A stretch of DNA of 64,000 nucleotides from DASCOT01 sp036012155 (GTDB lineage Bacteria; Acidobacteriota; UBA890; WLXD01), in the NCBI GenBank assembly GCA_036012155.1, contig DASCOT010000213.1, positions 1-64,000 of the forward strand, given 5' to 3'. The stretch's first letter is position 1, and each line of letters opens with the position of its first letter. The translations under genes were made by a program, and so were the position numbers. This document shows, one piece after another, positions 1 through 8,084 of the stretch. The notes below the pieces were generated by a model that saw nothing but the letters and a program-made list of their open reading frames with translations, was not told the DNA's origin and searched no databases.

Positions 1-767
1 ACTTCCGTATTGGCTGACGGGGCAACTCTGACTATACGATTCTCCTTGACATTCAGCTCTATGTTGCAGCCGACACCACAGTACGGACAAACCGTGGAAA
101 CTTTTGTGAACTCCCACTCGCGCCCCTGGAATCTCCGGGTCTTCTCGACGAGGGCGCCCACCGGGCAGACGTCTACGCATTGACCGCAGGAGGTGCAGTT
201 GGTGTCGAGTAGAGGTCTATCGAACGGAGCAGCCACCTTGGTGTCGAACCCGCGGCGAGTGAGGTCAATGGCCCCGACGAACTGGACCTCGTGGCAGGCG
301 GTGACGCACCGTCCACAGAGGATGCACTTGTTGTAGTCCGTCACGATGAACGGGTTGGACTCATCCAGGGGATAGGCGTGTTCTTCTCCCGGAAACCTGG
401 TCGCAGAGACTCCTAGTTCATACGCGTACTTCTCCAGACTGCAGGCACCGCTCTTTTCACAAGTCATGCAATCAAAGGGGTGATCGGAGAGGATGAGTTC
501 CAGTACCAGCCTTCTGGCCTTGTTGACCCTCTCTGTGTTTGTCCTGACCACCATGTTGTTGGTCACTGGGTGAGAACAGGATGCTATAAGATTCCTGGCT
601 CCCTCAACCTCGACCATGCAGAGACGGCAGGCGGCGTTCGGAGTCAGGCCTTCCATGTGGCATAGCCGAGGGATTTCGATTCCAGCGTCGCTCGAGGCTT
701 CAAGGATGGTGGCCCCGCTCCTTACGCTGACATCCCTGCCATTGATTTGCAGCGTAACCGTGTTCAT
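1..767 (-). CDS. fdhA: NAD-linked formate dehydrogenase catalytic subunit, N-terminal part (runs off window)
   Basis: This is the N-terminal 255 codons of a molybdenum/tungsten formate dehydrogenase alpha subunit; the rest lies beyond base 1. Visible in order: a [2Fe-2S] ferredoxin-like domain (Cys36, 47, 50, 64), a His-Cys3 [4Fe-4S] segment (HPFDCMTC then a further Cys), two bacterial ferredoxin motifs (CILCGRC and CTSCGQC), and the start of the Mo-bisPGD domain (CPYCGVGC). This layout is that of NuoG-like cytosolic formate dehydrogenases such as FdsA, which pass electrons from formate to a NuoEF-type diaphorase. The ATG at 767 overlaps the upstream stop in an ATGA, so translation is probably coupled. 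The catalytic Cys or Sec position is outside the window. Arg AGG and Ile ATA codons are common here, unlike most genes to the right. A NuoG-like hydrogenase partner is possible, but the diaphorase genes upstream and the domain order favour formate dehydrogenase. Confidence 0.88.
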   Translation of the reverse strand, partial: MNTVTLQINGRDVSVRSGATILEASSDAGIEIPRLCHMEGLTPNAACRLCMVEVEGARNLIASCSHPVTNNMVVRTNTERVNKARRLVLELILSDHPFDCMTCEKSGACSLEKYAYELGVSATRFPGEEHAYPLDESNPFIVTDYNKCILCGRCVTACHEVQFVGAIDLTRRGFDTKVAAPFDRPLLDTNCTSCGQCVDVCPVGALVEKTRRFQGREWEFTKVSTVCPYCGVGCNIELNVKENRIVRVAPSANTE

Positions 768-2692
768 CGGCTACTCCTTCCTGCTCGTACCAATACCCTT
801 TCTTCGGCTGGGCGAGGAGGCGGTACGGGTTCACCAGAGATGATCTTCACCGCATCAAAGCGGGATGGACAGACGCTGAGGCAGGTCCCGCATTGAGTGC
901 ATTTGTCCTGGTCAATGAAATGGATGATGTTCTTACCACCTTCGATGGCCTCGGCTGGACACATACGCAAGCAGATCAAGCAGGCCTGACATTCCTCGGG
1001 GTCGATGTAGTGCTTGATGAGCGCTTTGCACACCCCGGCGGGGCATTCTTGGTTCCTGATGTGCGCCTCATACTCGTCCCGAAAGTATTTCAAGGTGGTC
1101 AGCACTGGGTTAGGACAGAGTTGTCCCAACCCGCATAGGGAAGTGTCCGTAACACCCTCGGCCAATTCGGTGAGCAGCTCTATGTCCCCTTCTTTTCCCT
1201 CTCCTTCTGTGATTCGGGTCAATATCTCCAGCATCCTCTTGGTGCCAATGCGGCAGGGAACACACTTACCGCAGGACTCAACCTGGGTGAAAGCCAAAAA
1301 GTATAGGGCTGTATCCACCATACAGGTGTCTTCATCCATGACGACCATGCCCCCTGAGCCCATGATCGCCCCTACGGCCTCCAGGGACCCGTAGTCCATC
1401 GGCAGAGACAGGTGCTGTTCCGGTACACAGCCACCAGACGGGCCACCCATCTGCACCGCCTTGAACTTCTTCCCGCCGGGCACTCCACCGCCGATATCGA
1501 AGATCACCTCTCTTATGGCGATGCCGATCGGGACCTCCACCAAGCCGGTATTGTGGATCTTGCCGGCGAGGGAAAATATCTTGGTCCCCTTGCTCTGTTC
1601 TGTTCCTACACGGGCGTACTGATCGGCCCCGTTGAGGATGATGAGGGGTATGTTGGCAGAGGTTTCTACGTTGTTGATGTTGGTGGGTTTGCCCCACAGT
1701 CCCGACTGGGCAGGGAACGGGGGACGGGGACGGGGCATCCCTCTCTTGCCTTCAATTGAGGCAAGGAGAGCCGTCTCCTCGCCGCAGACGAATGCACCGG
1801 CGCCCTCTTTTACGCTTATCTCAAAATCGAGTCCTGACCCCAGGATGTCCTCTCCCACAAGTCCCAATTCCCGCGCTTGAGTCAGGGCGATCTTCAGGTT
1901 CTCCACGGCAATAGGGTATTCAGCCCGCACATACATGTAGCCTGTTGTTGCTCCGGTGGCGTATGCGCCGATGAGCATTCCCTCCAGTACACTATTGGGG
2001 TCACCCTCCAGTAACGCCCGGTCCATAAAAGCTCCCGGGTCCCCTTCGTCTCCGTTGCAGACCAGGTACTTCACATCGCCTGGAGCGTTTCGGAGAAAAC
2101 CCCACTTCGCGCCCGTCAGGAACCCTGCACCCCCCCTCCCCTTCAGGCCCGACTTGGATACCTGGTCTATTACATCCTCCGGGGTCATGCTGCCGAGGAC
2201 CTTTTCCAAGGAGGAATATCCGCCTCTACCGATGTAGGCGAGGATATCTGTCGGGTCTATGATTCCACAATTATGGAGGACCTTCTTTTGCTGCCCCCTG
2301 TAAAACGGGATGTCGCGCTCATGAGGAATCTTCTGGCCACTTTGGGGGTCGGGATAAATGAGGCGCTCGACAATTCCACCCCCTTGAAGCGTCTCCGAAA
2401 CAATTGCAGGTACATCCTTGGGAGTCAGTTGGTTGTATTGAATCCCCTGGGGATCTATGACAGCCACCGGAGCTTGGGCACAAAAACCCTGACAACCAGT
2501 CTCCCGGATATCCACCTCATCTCCCAAGCCCTGCTTTTCCACTTCCTCCCGAAGTGCATCCCTGACCTTCTCTGCTCCGCCGGCGCGGCATCCGGTCATG
2601 CAAATCCGAACGCAACTCTTGTCGCGGTCTGTGCTTGCTATCAGTTCGTTGCGAAGGCTCCGCAGTGCCTCGGTGCTTCTCAGCTTCTCCAC
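764..2692 (-). CDS. NuoF/HydB-like flavoprotein subunit with C-terminal ferredoxin domain
   Basis: Electron-transfer flavoprotein of 642 residues that exchanges electrons between NAD(H) and iron-sulfur clusters. The N-terminal thioredoxin-like [2Fe-2S] domain has Cys27, 31 and 35 and a later CQGFC. The NuoF core carries the FMN/NADH motif GRGGAGF and the N3-type [4Fe-4S] ligands (ESCGKCVPCRIGT, then CGLGQLC). The C-terminus adds two [4Fe-4S] motifs (CQACLICLRMCP, CTQCGTCLSVCP), as in HydB/HndC of bifurcating hydrogenases and NAD-linked formate dehydrogenases. The start is GTG at 2692, overlapping the previous stop by one base (TAGTG); the stop overlaps fdhA by four bases. It probably forms a complex with FdhA and the NuoE-like protein. 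Electron bifurcation is possible from the cluster set but not shown. GC content is lower than in the genes beyond 3213. Confidence 0.9.
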   Translation of the reverse strand: MEKLRSTEALRSLRNELIASTDRDKSCVRICMTGCRAGGAEKVRDALREEVEKQGLGDEVDIRETGCQGFCAQAPVAVIDPQGIQYNQLTPKDVPAIVSETLQGGGIVERLIYPDPQSGQKIPHERDIPFYRGQQKKVLHNCGIIDPTDILAYIGRGGYSSLEKVLGSMTPEDVIDQVSKSGLKGRGGAGFLTGAKWGFLRNAPGDVKYLVCNGDEGDPGAFMDRALLEGDPNSVLEGMLIGAYATGATTGYMYVRAEYPIAVENLKIALTQARELGLVGEDILGSGLDFEISVKEGAGAFVCGEETALLASIEGKRGMPRPRPPFPAQSGLWGKPTNINNVETSANIPLIILNGADQYARVGTEQSKGTKIFSLAGKIHNTGLVEVPIGIAIREVIFDIGGGVPGGKKFKAVQMGGPSGGCVPEQHLSLPMDYGSLEAVGAIMGSGGMVVMDEDTCMVDTALYFLAFTQVESCGKCVPCRIGTKRMLEILTRITEGEGKEGDIELLTELAEGVTDTSLCGLGQLCPNPVLTTLKYFRDEYEAHIRNQECPAGVCKALIKHYIDPEECQACLICLRMCPAEAIEGGKNIIHFIDQDKCTQCGTCLSVCPSRFDAVKIISGEPVPPPRPAEERVLVRAGRSSR

Positions 2693-3213
2693 TACGGCTC
2701 CTTCTTGGGTTGCGCGTAGCTCTCCACGACAGCCCTGGTTTTCTGCGGATCGAGCTTACCGTGGTAGGAATCATTGACCATCAGCACCGGCGCGAGAAAA
2801 CAGGTCCCAAGGCATGCGACCGTCTCTACGGAGAACTGGAGGTCCTCCGTTGTCTCTCCCTCTGCAATGTCCAGGGCGTCTTCCACGGCCGTGACAATTA
2901 GCTCGGACCGCTGAACATGGCAGGCCGTTCCTCGGCAGATACGCACCGTATTCCGACCGCGTGGTGTTAGGTAGAACTGGGCGTAGAACGTCGCCACAGA
3001 GTAGATCCGACTCAGTGGGATCTTCGTCTCCCGGCTCAATCGGGTCAGGACCTCTTCGGGAAGGTAGGCGTAAACCCCCTGGATCTCCTGTAGCATGGTG
3101 ATCAGGGCGTCTTGCTGGCCCTTGTGCTTTTCCAGGATCGGGTCCAAGAGTGACAGCTCGCCTTGCGTGAACGCGTACTCGCGAACGTTGAGCTTGATCT
3201 TGTCGTCGCTCAT
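2692..3213 (-). CDS. NuoE/HydC-like [2Fe-2S] thioredoxin-fold subunit
   Basis: Small diaphorase subunit of 173 residues in the NuoE/HydC/FdsG family, which carries one [2Fe-2S] cluster in a thioredoxin-like fold. The helical N-terminal half (IQGVYAYLPEEVLTRLSRE) is typical. The four ligands appear as C-x4-C (CRGTAC) and CLGTC near the C-terminus. The reading frame is open further upstream, but the ATG at 3213 is chosen because it forms an ATGA overlap with the stop of the upstream gene and because family homology begins there. It is sandwiched between two NuoF-like genes and most likely serves the 642-residue one, to which it is coupled by a one-base overlap. Composition switches from GC-rich to a lower value at this start. 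Confidence 0.9.
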   Translation of the reverse strand: MSDDKIKLNVREYAFTQGELSLLDPILEKHKGQQDALITMLQEIQGVYAYLPEEVLTRLSRETKIPLSRIYSVATFYAQFYLTPRGRNTVRICRGTACHVQRSELIVTAVEDALDIAEGETTEDLQFSVETVACLGTCFLAPVLMVNDSYHGKLDPQKTRAVVESYAQPKKEP

Positions 3214-4805
3214 GCCTCGAAATCCTCTGGGAAATGCGCCAGCGCCAGCGTCAGTGGCAGCGGGGCCGCCTGGCCCAGCCCACAGATCGACCCTTCGTTC
3301 ATCTGCCATGCAGCGTCGGCTACGTGAAGTAGCGCGTCGGCCGAAGCGCCGTTGCCGTCGACGTGCTTGTCCAACCCTACACGCAGATAGCGCGTCCCTA
3401 TGCGGCAGGGAGCGCATTGCCCGCAGCTCTCCGCCTCGAAGAACACCAACTGCGAACGCACGGCATCCTTCATGTCGACCGTATCGTTGAGCACCACGAC
3501 ACCGGCCGAGCCCAACATCGAGCCGATTTCACCGAGGGATCGAAACGCCAGCGGGCGACCACGCTCCGCCGGCGGCAGAAATCCAGAGCTCGCGCCGCCG
3601 GGACTGAAGGCCTTGAGCTCGCCCACATAGCCGCCCGCAGCCTCGACCAACTCGTCGAGCGTCACCCCGAGCGGTAGCTCATACGTACCCGGCTTGGCGA
3701 CATGTCCGCTGACACAGTAGAGCTTGCTGCCAGCCTCGCCGCGGCCCAACTCGCGAAACCAATCGCCACCCCGCTCGATGATCGATGGCACGCAGGCGAT
3801 GGTCTCGACGTTGTGCATCAAGGTCGGCTTGCCCCATAGGCCGAACTCGACCGGAAACGGTGGCTTCAGGCGCGGCATGCCGCGCTTCCCTTCGAGGGCT
3901 TCGAGCAACGCGGTTTCTTCGCCGCAGATATAGGCGCCGTTGCCGGCGTGCATATGGAAGTGGACGTCGCCGAACACGCCACTGTCCTCGTACCGCTGGA
4001 TGGCGTCTTCCATCGCTTTCCATGGGATCTCGAACTCGCCACGCAGGTACAGATAGACATCGGTGGCCTCGATGGCCATGGCCGCGATCGCCATCCCCTC
4101 GAGGACTTTGTCGGGCCGGCGCAGCATGACCTCGCGGTCCTTGAACGTGCCGGGCTCGCCCTCGTCGGCGTTGAGCACCACATAGCGCAAGGTCTCCGCC
4201 TGGCTGCGCGTCCCCTTCCACTTGATGTGGGCGGGGAACCCGGCGCCGCCCCGGCCCTGCAGGCCCGATTCCTCGATGGCGGCGACCACCGCCTCGGCAC
4301 CCATCTCCACGGCGCGCGCGAACGCGCTGCCGCTGTAGTCGGGGGGGGCCAGCAGGTTGCAGGCCAGGGTATCCGGATCGTCGAGCTCCGGGCCCACGTG
4401 GCCTAGCCAATGCTCGTCTGCAACGTTGGCGGCAGCGCGAAGTCGCTGCCAATCGCCATCGGCAGCACGGATATCCTCGACGCTGACGCTCGGCAGCACG
4501 CGGCGATCCCGTAACACCGCCGGCGAAACGTCGCAGCCAGCGAGACACGAGCAACCCTCGACGGGAAGCCCCGCCAGCTCGGCGGCGCGCAGCACCTTGT
4601 CAGCACCTGCCATCTGGCACGACAGCCCGGTGCATACGCGCACCTTCGCGTCCGGCCTGGCCAGCATGTGGTAGAAGCTGCCAACCCCGTAGATATCGGC
4701 CTCCGGAATGCCGGTCTCCTCAGCAATACGGCGGGCCGCTCCCTCGGACAGGCCTCCGGCCTGCTGCAGCAGGTCGGGGATCTCGTGACGGCGATCATGG
4801 CTCAT
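3210..4805 (-). CDS. FdsB-like formate dehydrogenase beta subunit (thioredoxin-like plus NuoF domains)
   Basis: Diaphorase subunit of 531 residues, first gene of the formate dehydrogenase operon. The N-terminal 110 or so residues are a NuoE-type [2Fe-2S] domain (CTGLSC and CSCLAGC). The remainder is a NuoF core with the FMN site GRGGAGFP, the motif CGEETALLE, and [4Fe-4S] ligands ESCGQCAPCRIGT plus a later CGLG. This architecture matches FdsB of soluble NAD-dependent formate dehydrogenases. Unlike the second NuoF-like protein (764-2692), it lacks the C-terminal ferredoxin domain. The two may be alternative or sequential diaphorases; from sequence I cannot tell which one FdhA uses. The ATG at 4805 lies 46 bases from a large palindrome. 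Composition is GC-rich like the rest of the window. Confidence 0.87.
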   Translation of the reverse strand: MSHDRRHEIPDLLQQAGGLSEGAARRIAEETGIPEADIYGVGSFYHMLARPDAKVRVCTGLSCQMAGADKVLRAAELAGLPVEGCSCLAGCDVSPAVLRDRRVLPSVSVEDIRAADGDWQRLRAAANVADEHWLGHVGPELDDPDTLACNLLAPPDYSGSAFARAVEMGAEAVVAAIEESGLQGRGGAGFPAHIKWKGTRSQAETLRYVVLNADEGEPGTFKDREVMLRRPDKVLEGMAIAAMAIEATDVYLYLRGEFEIPWKAMEDAIQRYEDSGVFGDVHFHMHAGNGAYICGEETALLEALEGKRGMPRLKPPFPVEFGLWGKPTLMHNVETIACVPSIIERGGDWFRELGRGEAGSKLYCVSGHVAKPGTYELPLGVTLDELVEAAGGYVGELKAFSPGGASSGFLPPAERGRPLAFRSLGEIGSMLGSAGVVVLNDTVDMKDAVRSQLVFFEAESCGQCAPCRIGTRYLRVGLDKHVDGNGASADALLHVADAAWQMNEGSICGLGQAAPLPLTLALAHFPEDFEA

Positions 4806-4851
4806 GGCCCGACCATGCTAGCAGTCGGACCCACCTCCTGGATTTGCTATT

Positions 4852-4881
4852 TATCCAAATTAGATATATCTAATTTGGATA
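4852..4881. promoter_or_regulatory. Perfect 30-bp palindrome, candidate PadR operator
   Basis: Half-site TATCCAAATTAGATA is followed directly by its exact reverse complement. The site lies in the 113-bp divergent gap, 46 bases from the formate dehydrogenase start and 37 bases from the padR start. PadR proteins are dimeric winged-helix repressors that often bind palindromes at their own promoters, so autoregulation is the simplest reading. The position would also let it control the formate operon. The AT-rich site overlaps where promoter elements for either direction should sit. Confidence 0.7.
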
Positions 4882-4918
4882 GAACTTGACCGAGTCTTGA
4901 GACCGAAGGGGGCAGCGC

Positions 4919-5269
4919 ATGACCTACGGCAAGCCACCGACCACCGCACCTCTCAAGCCGGCGGTGCTACACATCCTCTTGGCGCTGAGCCCGGGACAGA
5001 TGCACGGCCTGGGCATAGCGGATGCGATCGAGAAGGAGACCGGGGGCGAGATACGTCTCGGCCCGGGCACGCTGTATCGATCGCTCAAGGAGATGACCGC
5101 GGCGCAGCTCGTTGCTCACGTCAACTCGGCTGAGTCTGGCGAGGATCCACGGCGCAAGTACTATCGCCTCACTGACCTCGGCCTCGAGGTATTGCAGGTG
5201 GAGGCAGCGCGGCTGGCACGGATCGTCGAGGTCGCGAAGCGCCGCCACGTGCTCTCGAGCAACGTCTGA
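4919..5269 (+). CDS. PadR-family transcriptional regulator
   Basis: Winged-helix regulator of 116 residues. Typical PadR features are seen: the N-terminal segment ending in VLHILLALSPGQMHGLGI, the recognition stretch around GPGTLYRSLKEM, and the wing RRKYYRLTDLG, then a short C-terminal helix used for dimerisation. A GAAGGGGG ribosome-binding site lies at 4905-4912. Its TGA overlaps the ATG of the permease gene by one base (TGATG), the usual padR/orphan-permease arrangement in Acidobacteria. The 30-bp palindrome immediately upstream is its likely operator. No ligand can be inferred; proteins of this subgroup often repress the adjacent permease and respond to drugs or membrane stress. Confidence 0.93.
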   Translation: MTYGKPPTTAPLKPAVLHILLALSPGQMHGLGIADAIEKETGGEIRLGPGTLYRSLKEMTAAQLVAHVNSAESGEDPRRKYYRLTDLGLEVLQVEAARLARIVEVAKRRHVLSSNV

Positions 5270-7989
5270 TGGAGACGCTCTACCGTGTACTGCTGCTCGC
5301 CTATCCGCGCGCCTTCCGGCGTGAGTATGGGGGCGCAATGCTCGAGCTGCTCCGCCACCAGCGCCAACTCGCCGGCCGGCCCGACGGCATCGGCCGCGTC
5401 GGCTTCTGGGCTTTCGCGATCGGCGACCTGACCCGAAACGCGTTCGCCGAGCGCACGCGGCGCTGGCAGCGCAACCCGCTAGCGAATCGCCAGCCGCTGC
5501 CTCCTGCACCTCCCCGAGGCCTGAAAGAAACCATGCACAGCATTCTTCAAGAGCTCCGACACGCGGCGCGCCGGCTCGCCACGGCGCCCGCCTTCACGCT
5601 GACAGCAGTCGCCATCGTGGCGCTCGGCATTGGCGCCAACACGGCGATCTTCAGCTTCGTCGACGGCGTCCTGCTGCGACCCCAGCCCTACGAAAGGCCA
5701 GACGAGATCGTCGATGTCTACCAAGACTCCGACGGGGGCCAACCGACCAGCACCTCGTTTCCGGCGTACCGCGATATTCGCGCTCGCACCGATGTGCTTA
5801 GCGACGCGGTCGCCGTGATGAGCTTCGGCGTCAGCCTGCTCGAGGACGACGCGGCGACGAGCATGGCCACCGAGTGGACGACGTCGAACTATTTCTCGAT
5901 GCTCGGCCTGAGCCCCTACATGGGACGCGATTTCGAGCCCACCGACGAGGTCGACGGCGGCGAGCCGGTCGCCATCCTCGGATACTCGGCGTGGCAGACG
6001 CAATTCGGCGGCGACACAGAGATTCTGGGACGCCGCCTCAACCTCAACGGCGTTCCGGTAACCGTGGTCGGTATCGCGCCCCGCGACTACGGCGGTATCG
6101 TGCCTGGTTTCAATGCTGAGCTATGGCTGTCGCTGTCCGGTCTTCGACCGCTGTTCGGGGACTACGTCGGCGACACGATCGACAGCCGTGCGAACCACTG
6201 GTTCCAGGTGAAAGCGCGCCTGGCGCCCGGCGTCACAGGAGCTCAGGCTCAGGCCGCAATGACGGCACTGGCCGATCGGCTGGCCGAGGAATACCCCGAA
6301 TACAACAAGGGACGCCGCATCACGTTGTTCTCGCCGGGCGAGATCCGTCAGCATCCTGGCAGCGACGCTGTCGTGACGTCGATGTCGATCGGTCTCCTCG
6401 CCGTAGTCGGTCTCGTGCTGCTGATTGCCTGCAGCAACCTGGCCAACTTACTGTTGTTGCGCAACGCTAGCCGCAGCCGCGATGTCAGCGTGCGGCTGGC
6501 CTTGGGCGCCTCGCGAGCGCGGATCTTCCTGCACGTTCTCAGCGAGAGCGTCTTGCTGTCTGTGGTGGGCGGCGCCGTCGGGCTCGCGCTTGCCAGCTGG
6601 GGCATCAGCGTATTCAAGGCGGCCGATCTGCCGCTGGGCTTCCCCACCCCCGCCGACCTACGGCTTGACCCCAGGATCATGTTGTTCAGCGCCGGCCTCA
6701 CCCTGGCGACCGGCATCATCTTCGGCATTATCCCGGCGATGCGGCTGTCGCGTTCCGACGTGGTGTCGTCGATTCGCGAGGATGCCGTGCCACTGACCTT
6801 CCGCGCAGGACGCTTGTCGTTGCGCAACGCACTGGTCGTCGGGCAAGTAGCATTATCCTTCGTTCTCCTCGTCGTCGCTGGGCTCTTCATCCGTAGCCTG
6901 GGCAACGCGCAGCGTGCCGACCTCGGGTTCCAGCCACAGGGCCTGGCCGCTATCGTCGCTGACCTCGGCTACTCGGGATACGACGGCACCGAGGCCCACA
7001 CCGCGTTTATGGAGTTGCGTGAGCGCGTGGAGGGGCTCCCGGGTGTCGACTCCGCCGCACTGAGCCTCCAGCTACCGGTACGCGGCTCGCGCGGGTCGAG
7101 CACGTTGATCGTCGACGGTTACGCCGATCCGGACGGCACGGAGGCGGTCGAGGTCACCCGGGCGGGCGTCGGCCCAGGCTACTTTCGTACGGTCGGCACG
7201 TCGCTACTTCACGGCCGCGCCTTCGAGTCTGCCGACGACTCCGAGGGCGCCGACGTGGCGGTGATCTCCGAGGCGATGGCACGCGCCTACTGGGGCACGA
7301 GCGATGCCGTGGGCGGCCGCTTCCGCGGCCAAGGCAGCGATGTTGACGCCTGGACCGAGGTGATCGGCGTGGTTGCCGATTCCAAGGTCGTTAGCGTAAC
7401 GGCGCCGGCTGAGCCGGTCTTCTACTTCAGCACGAGCCAGGCCTTCGACACCCAGTTCGTGGTGATCGCGCGCACCTCCGGTGATCCTGCGACGCTGCTC
7501 GCCCCCATGCGGCAACAGCTGAGTCTCATCGAACCCACGGTGCCGGTCTTGCGGTTGACGACGCTCAACGACCACCTGTCGGGAGCGCTAGTGGTCGAGC
7601 GCTTCGCCGCTCGCCTGCTCTCCGGGTTCGGCGCCCTTGGGCTGCTTCTTGCCGCCCTGGGTATCTATGCTGTCGTCGGTTTCGCCGTACAGCGGCGTAC
7701 GGCGGAGCTCGGCATTCGCATGGCGCTCGGCGCCGCCGAGGCACAGGTGGTGCGCATGGTGATCGGCGAGGTCATGGCGATCATCGGCCTCGCGCTGCTC
7801 ATCGGCATTGCCGGTGCTGCCCTCGTCGGCCCGGGGGTTGCCTCCGTGCTGTTCGGTGTCTCGCCCATCGACCTGGTCACCCTCGTGGCGACCGCCGCGA
7901 TGCTGGCGGCTACGGCAGCGCTCGCCACCTGGGTGCCGGCCCGCCGCGCCGCCAGGGTCGATCCGGTAAGGGCGCTACGATCCGAGTAA
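5269..7989 (+). CDS. ADOP-type duplicated orphan ABC permease (MacB/FtsX-like)
   Basis: Inner-membrane protein of 906 residues. The N-terminal segment (LYRVLLLAYPRAFRREYG) is the signature of acidobacterial duplicated orphan permeases. Next comes a first transmembrane helix (about residues 100-130), a MacB-like periplasmic core, an FtsX block of three helices around residues 370-490, a second helix plus periplasmic core around 520-750, and a second FtsX block to the end, finishing in the usual ARRAARVDPVRALR. No ATPase gene is adjacent, hence orphan; it would need an ATPase encoded elsewhere. Translationally coupled to padR. Role in the family is presumed export or envelope signalling; substrate unknown. 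Confidence 0.92.
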   Translation: METLYRVLLLAYPRAFRREYGGAMLELLRHQRQLAGRPDGIGRVGFWAFAIGDLTRNAFAERTRRWQRNPLANRQPLPPAPPRGLKETMHSILQELRHAARRLATAPAFTLTAVAIVALGIGANTAIFSFVDGVLLRPQPYERPDEIVDVYQDSDGGQPTSTSFPAYRDIRARTDVLSDAVAVMSFGVSLLEDDAATSMATEWTTSNYFSMLGLSPYMGRDFEPTDEVDGGEPVAILGYSAWQTQFGGDTEILGRRLNLNGVPVTVVGIAPRDYGGIVPGFNAELWLSLSGLRPLFGDYVGDTIDSRANHWFQVKARLAPGVTGAQAQAAMTALADRLAEEYPEYNKGRRITLFSPGEIRQHPGSDAVVTSMSIGLLAVVGLVLLIACSNLANLLLLRNASRSRDVSVRLALGASRARIFLHVLSESVLLSVVGGAVGLALASWGISVFKAADLPLGFPTPADLRLDPRIMLFSAGLTLATGIIFGIIPAMRLSRSDVVSSIREDAVPLTFRAGRLSLRNALVVGQVALSFVLLVVAGLFIRSLGNAQRADLGFQPQGLAAIVADLGYSGYDGTEAHTAFMELRERVEGLPGVDSAALSLQLPVRGSRGSSTLIVDGYADPDGTEAVEVTRAGVGPGYFRTVGTSLLHGRAFESADDSEGADVAVISEAMARAYWGTSDAVGGRFRGQGSDVDAWTEVIGVVADSKVVSVTAPAEPVFYFSTSQAFDTQFVVIARTSGDPATLLAPMRQQLSLIEPTVPVLRLTTLNDHLSGALVVERFAARLLSGFGALGLLLAALGIYAVVGFAVQRRTAELGIRMALGAAEAQVVRMVIGEVMAIIGLALLIGIAGAALVGPGVASVLFGVSPIDLVTLVATAAMLAATAALATWVPARRAARVDPVRALRSE

Positions 7990-8084
7990 CACAACACGCA
8001 CGGTGAGAGTCGGCGGGGAAGCAATCGGGTATCGTTCCCTGGCGAATGCTCGCAGTCAGGAGTCCATCTACAGGAGCGGCCGGA

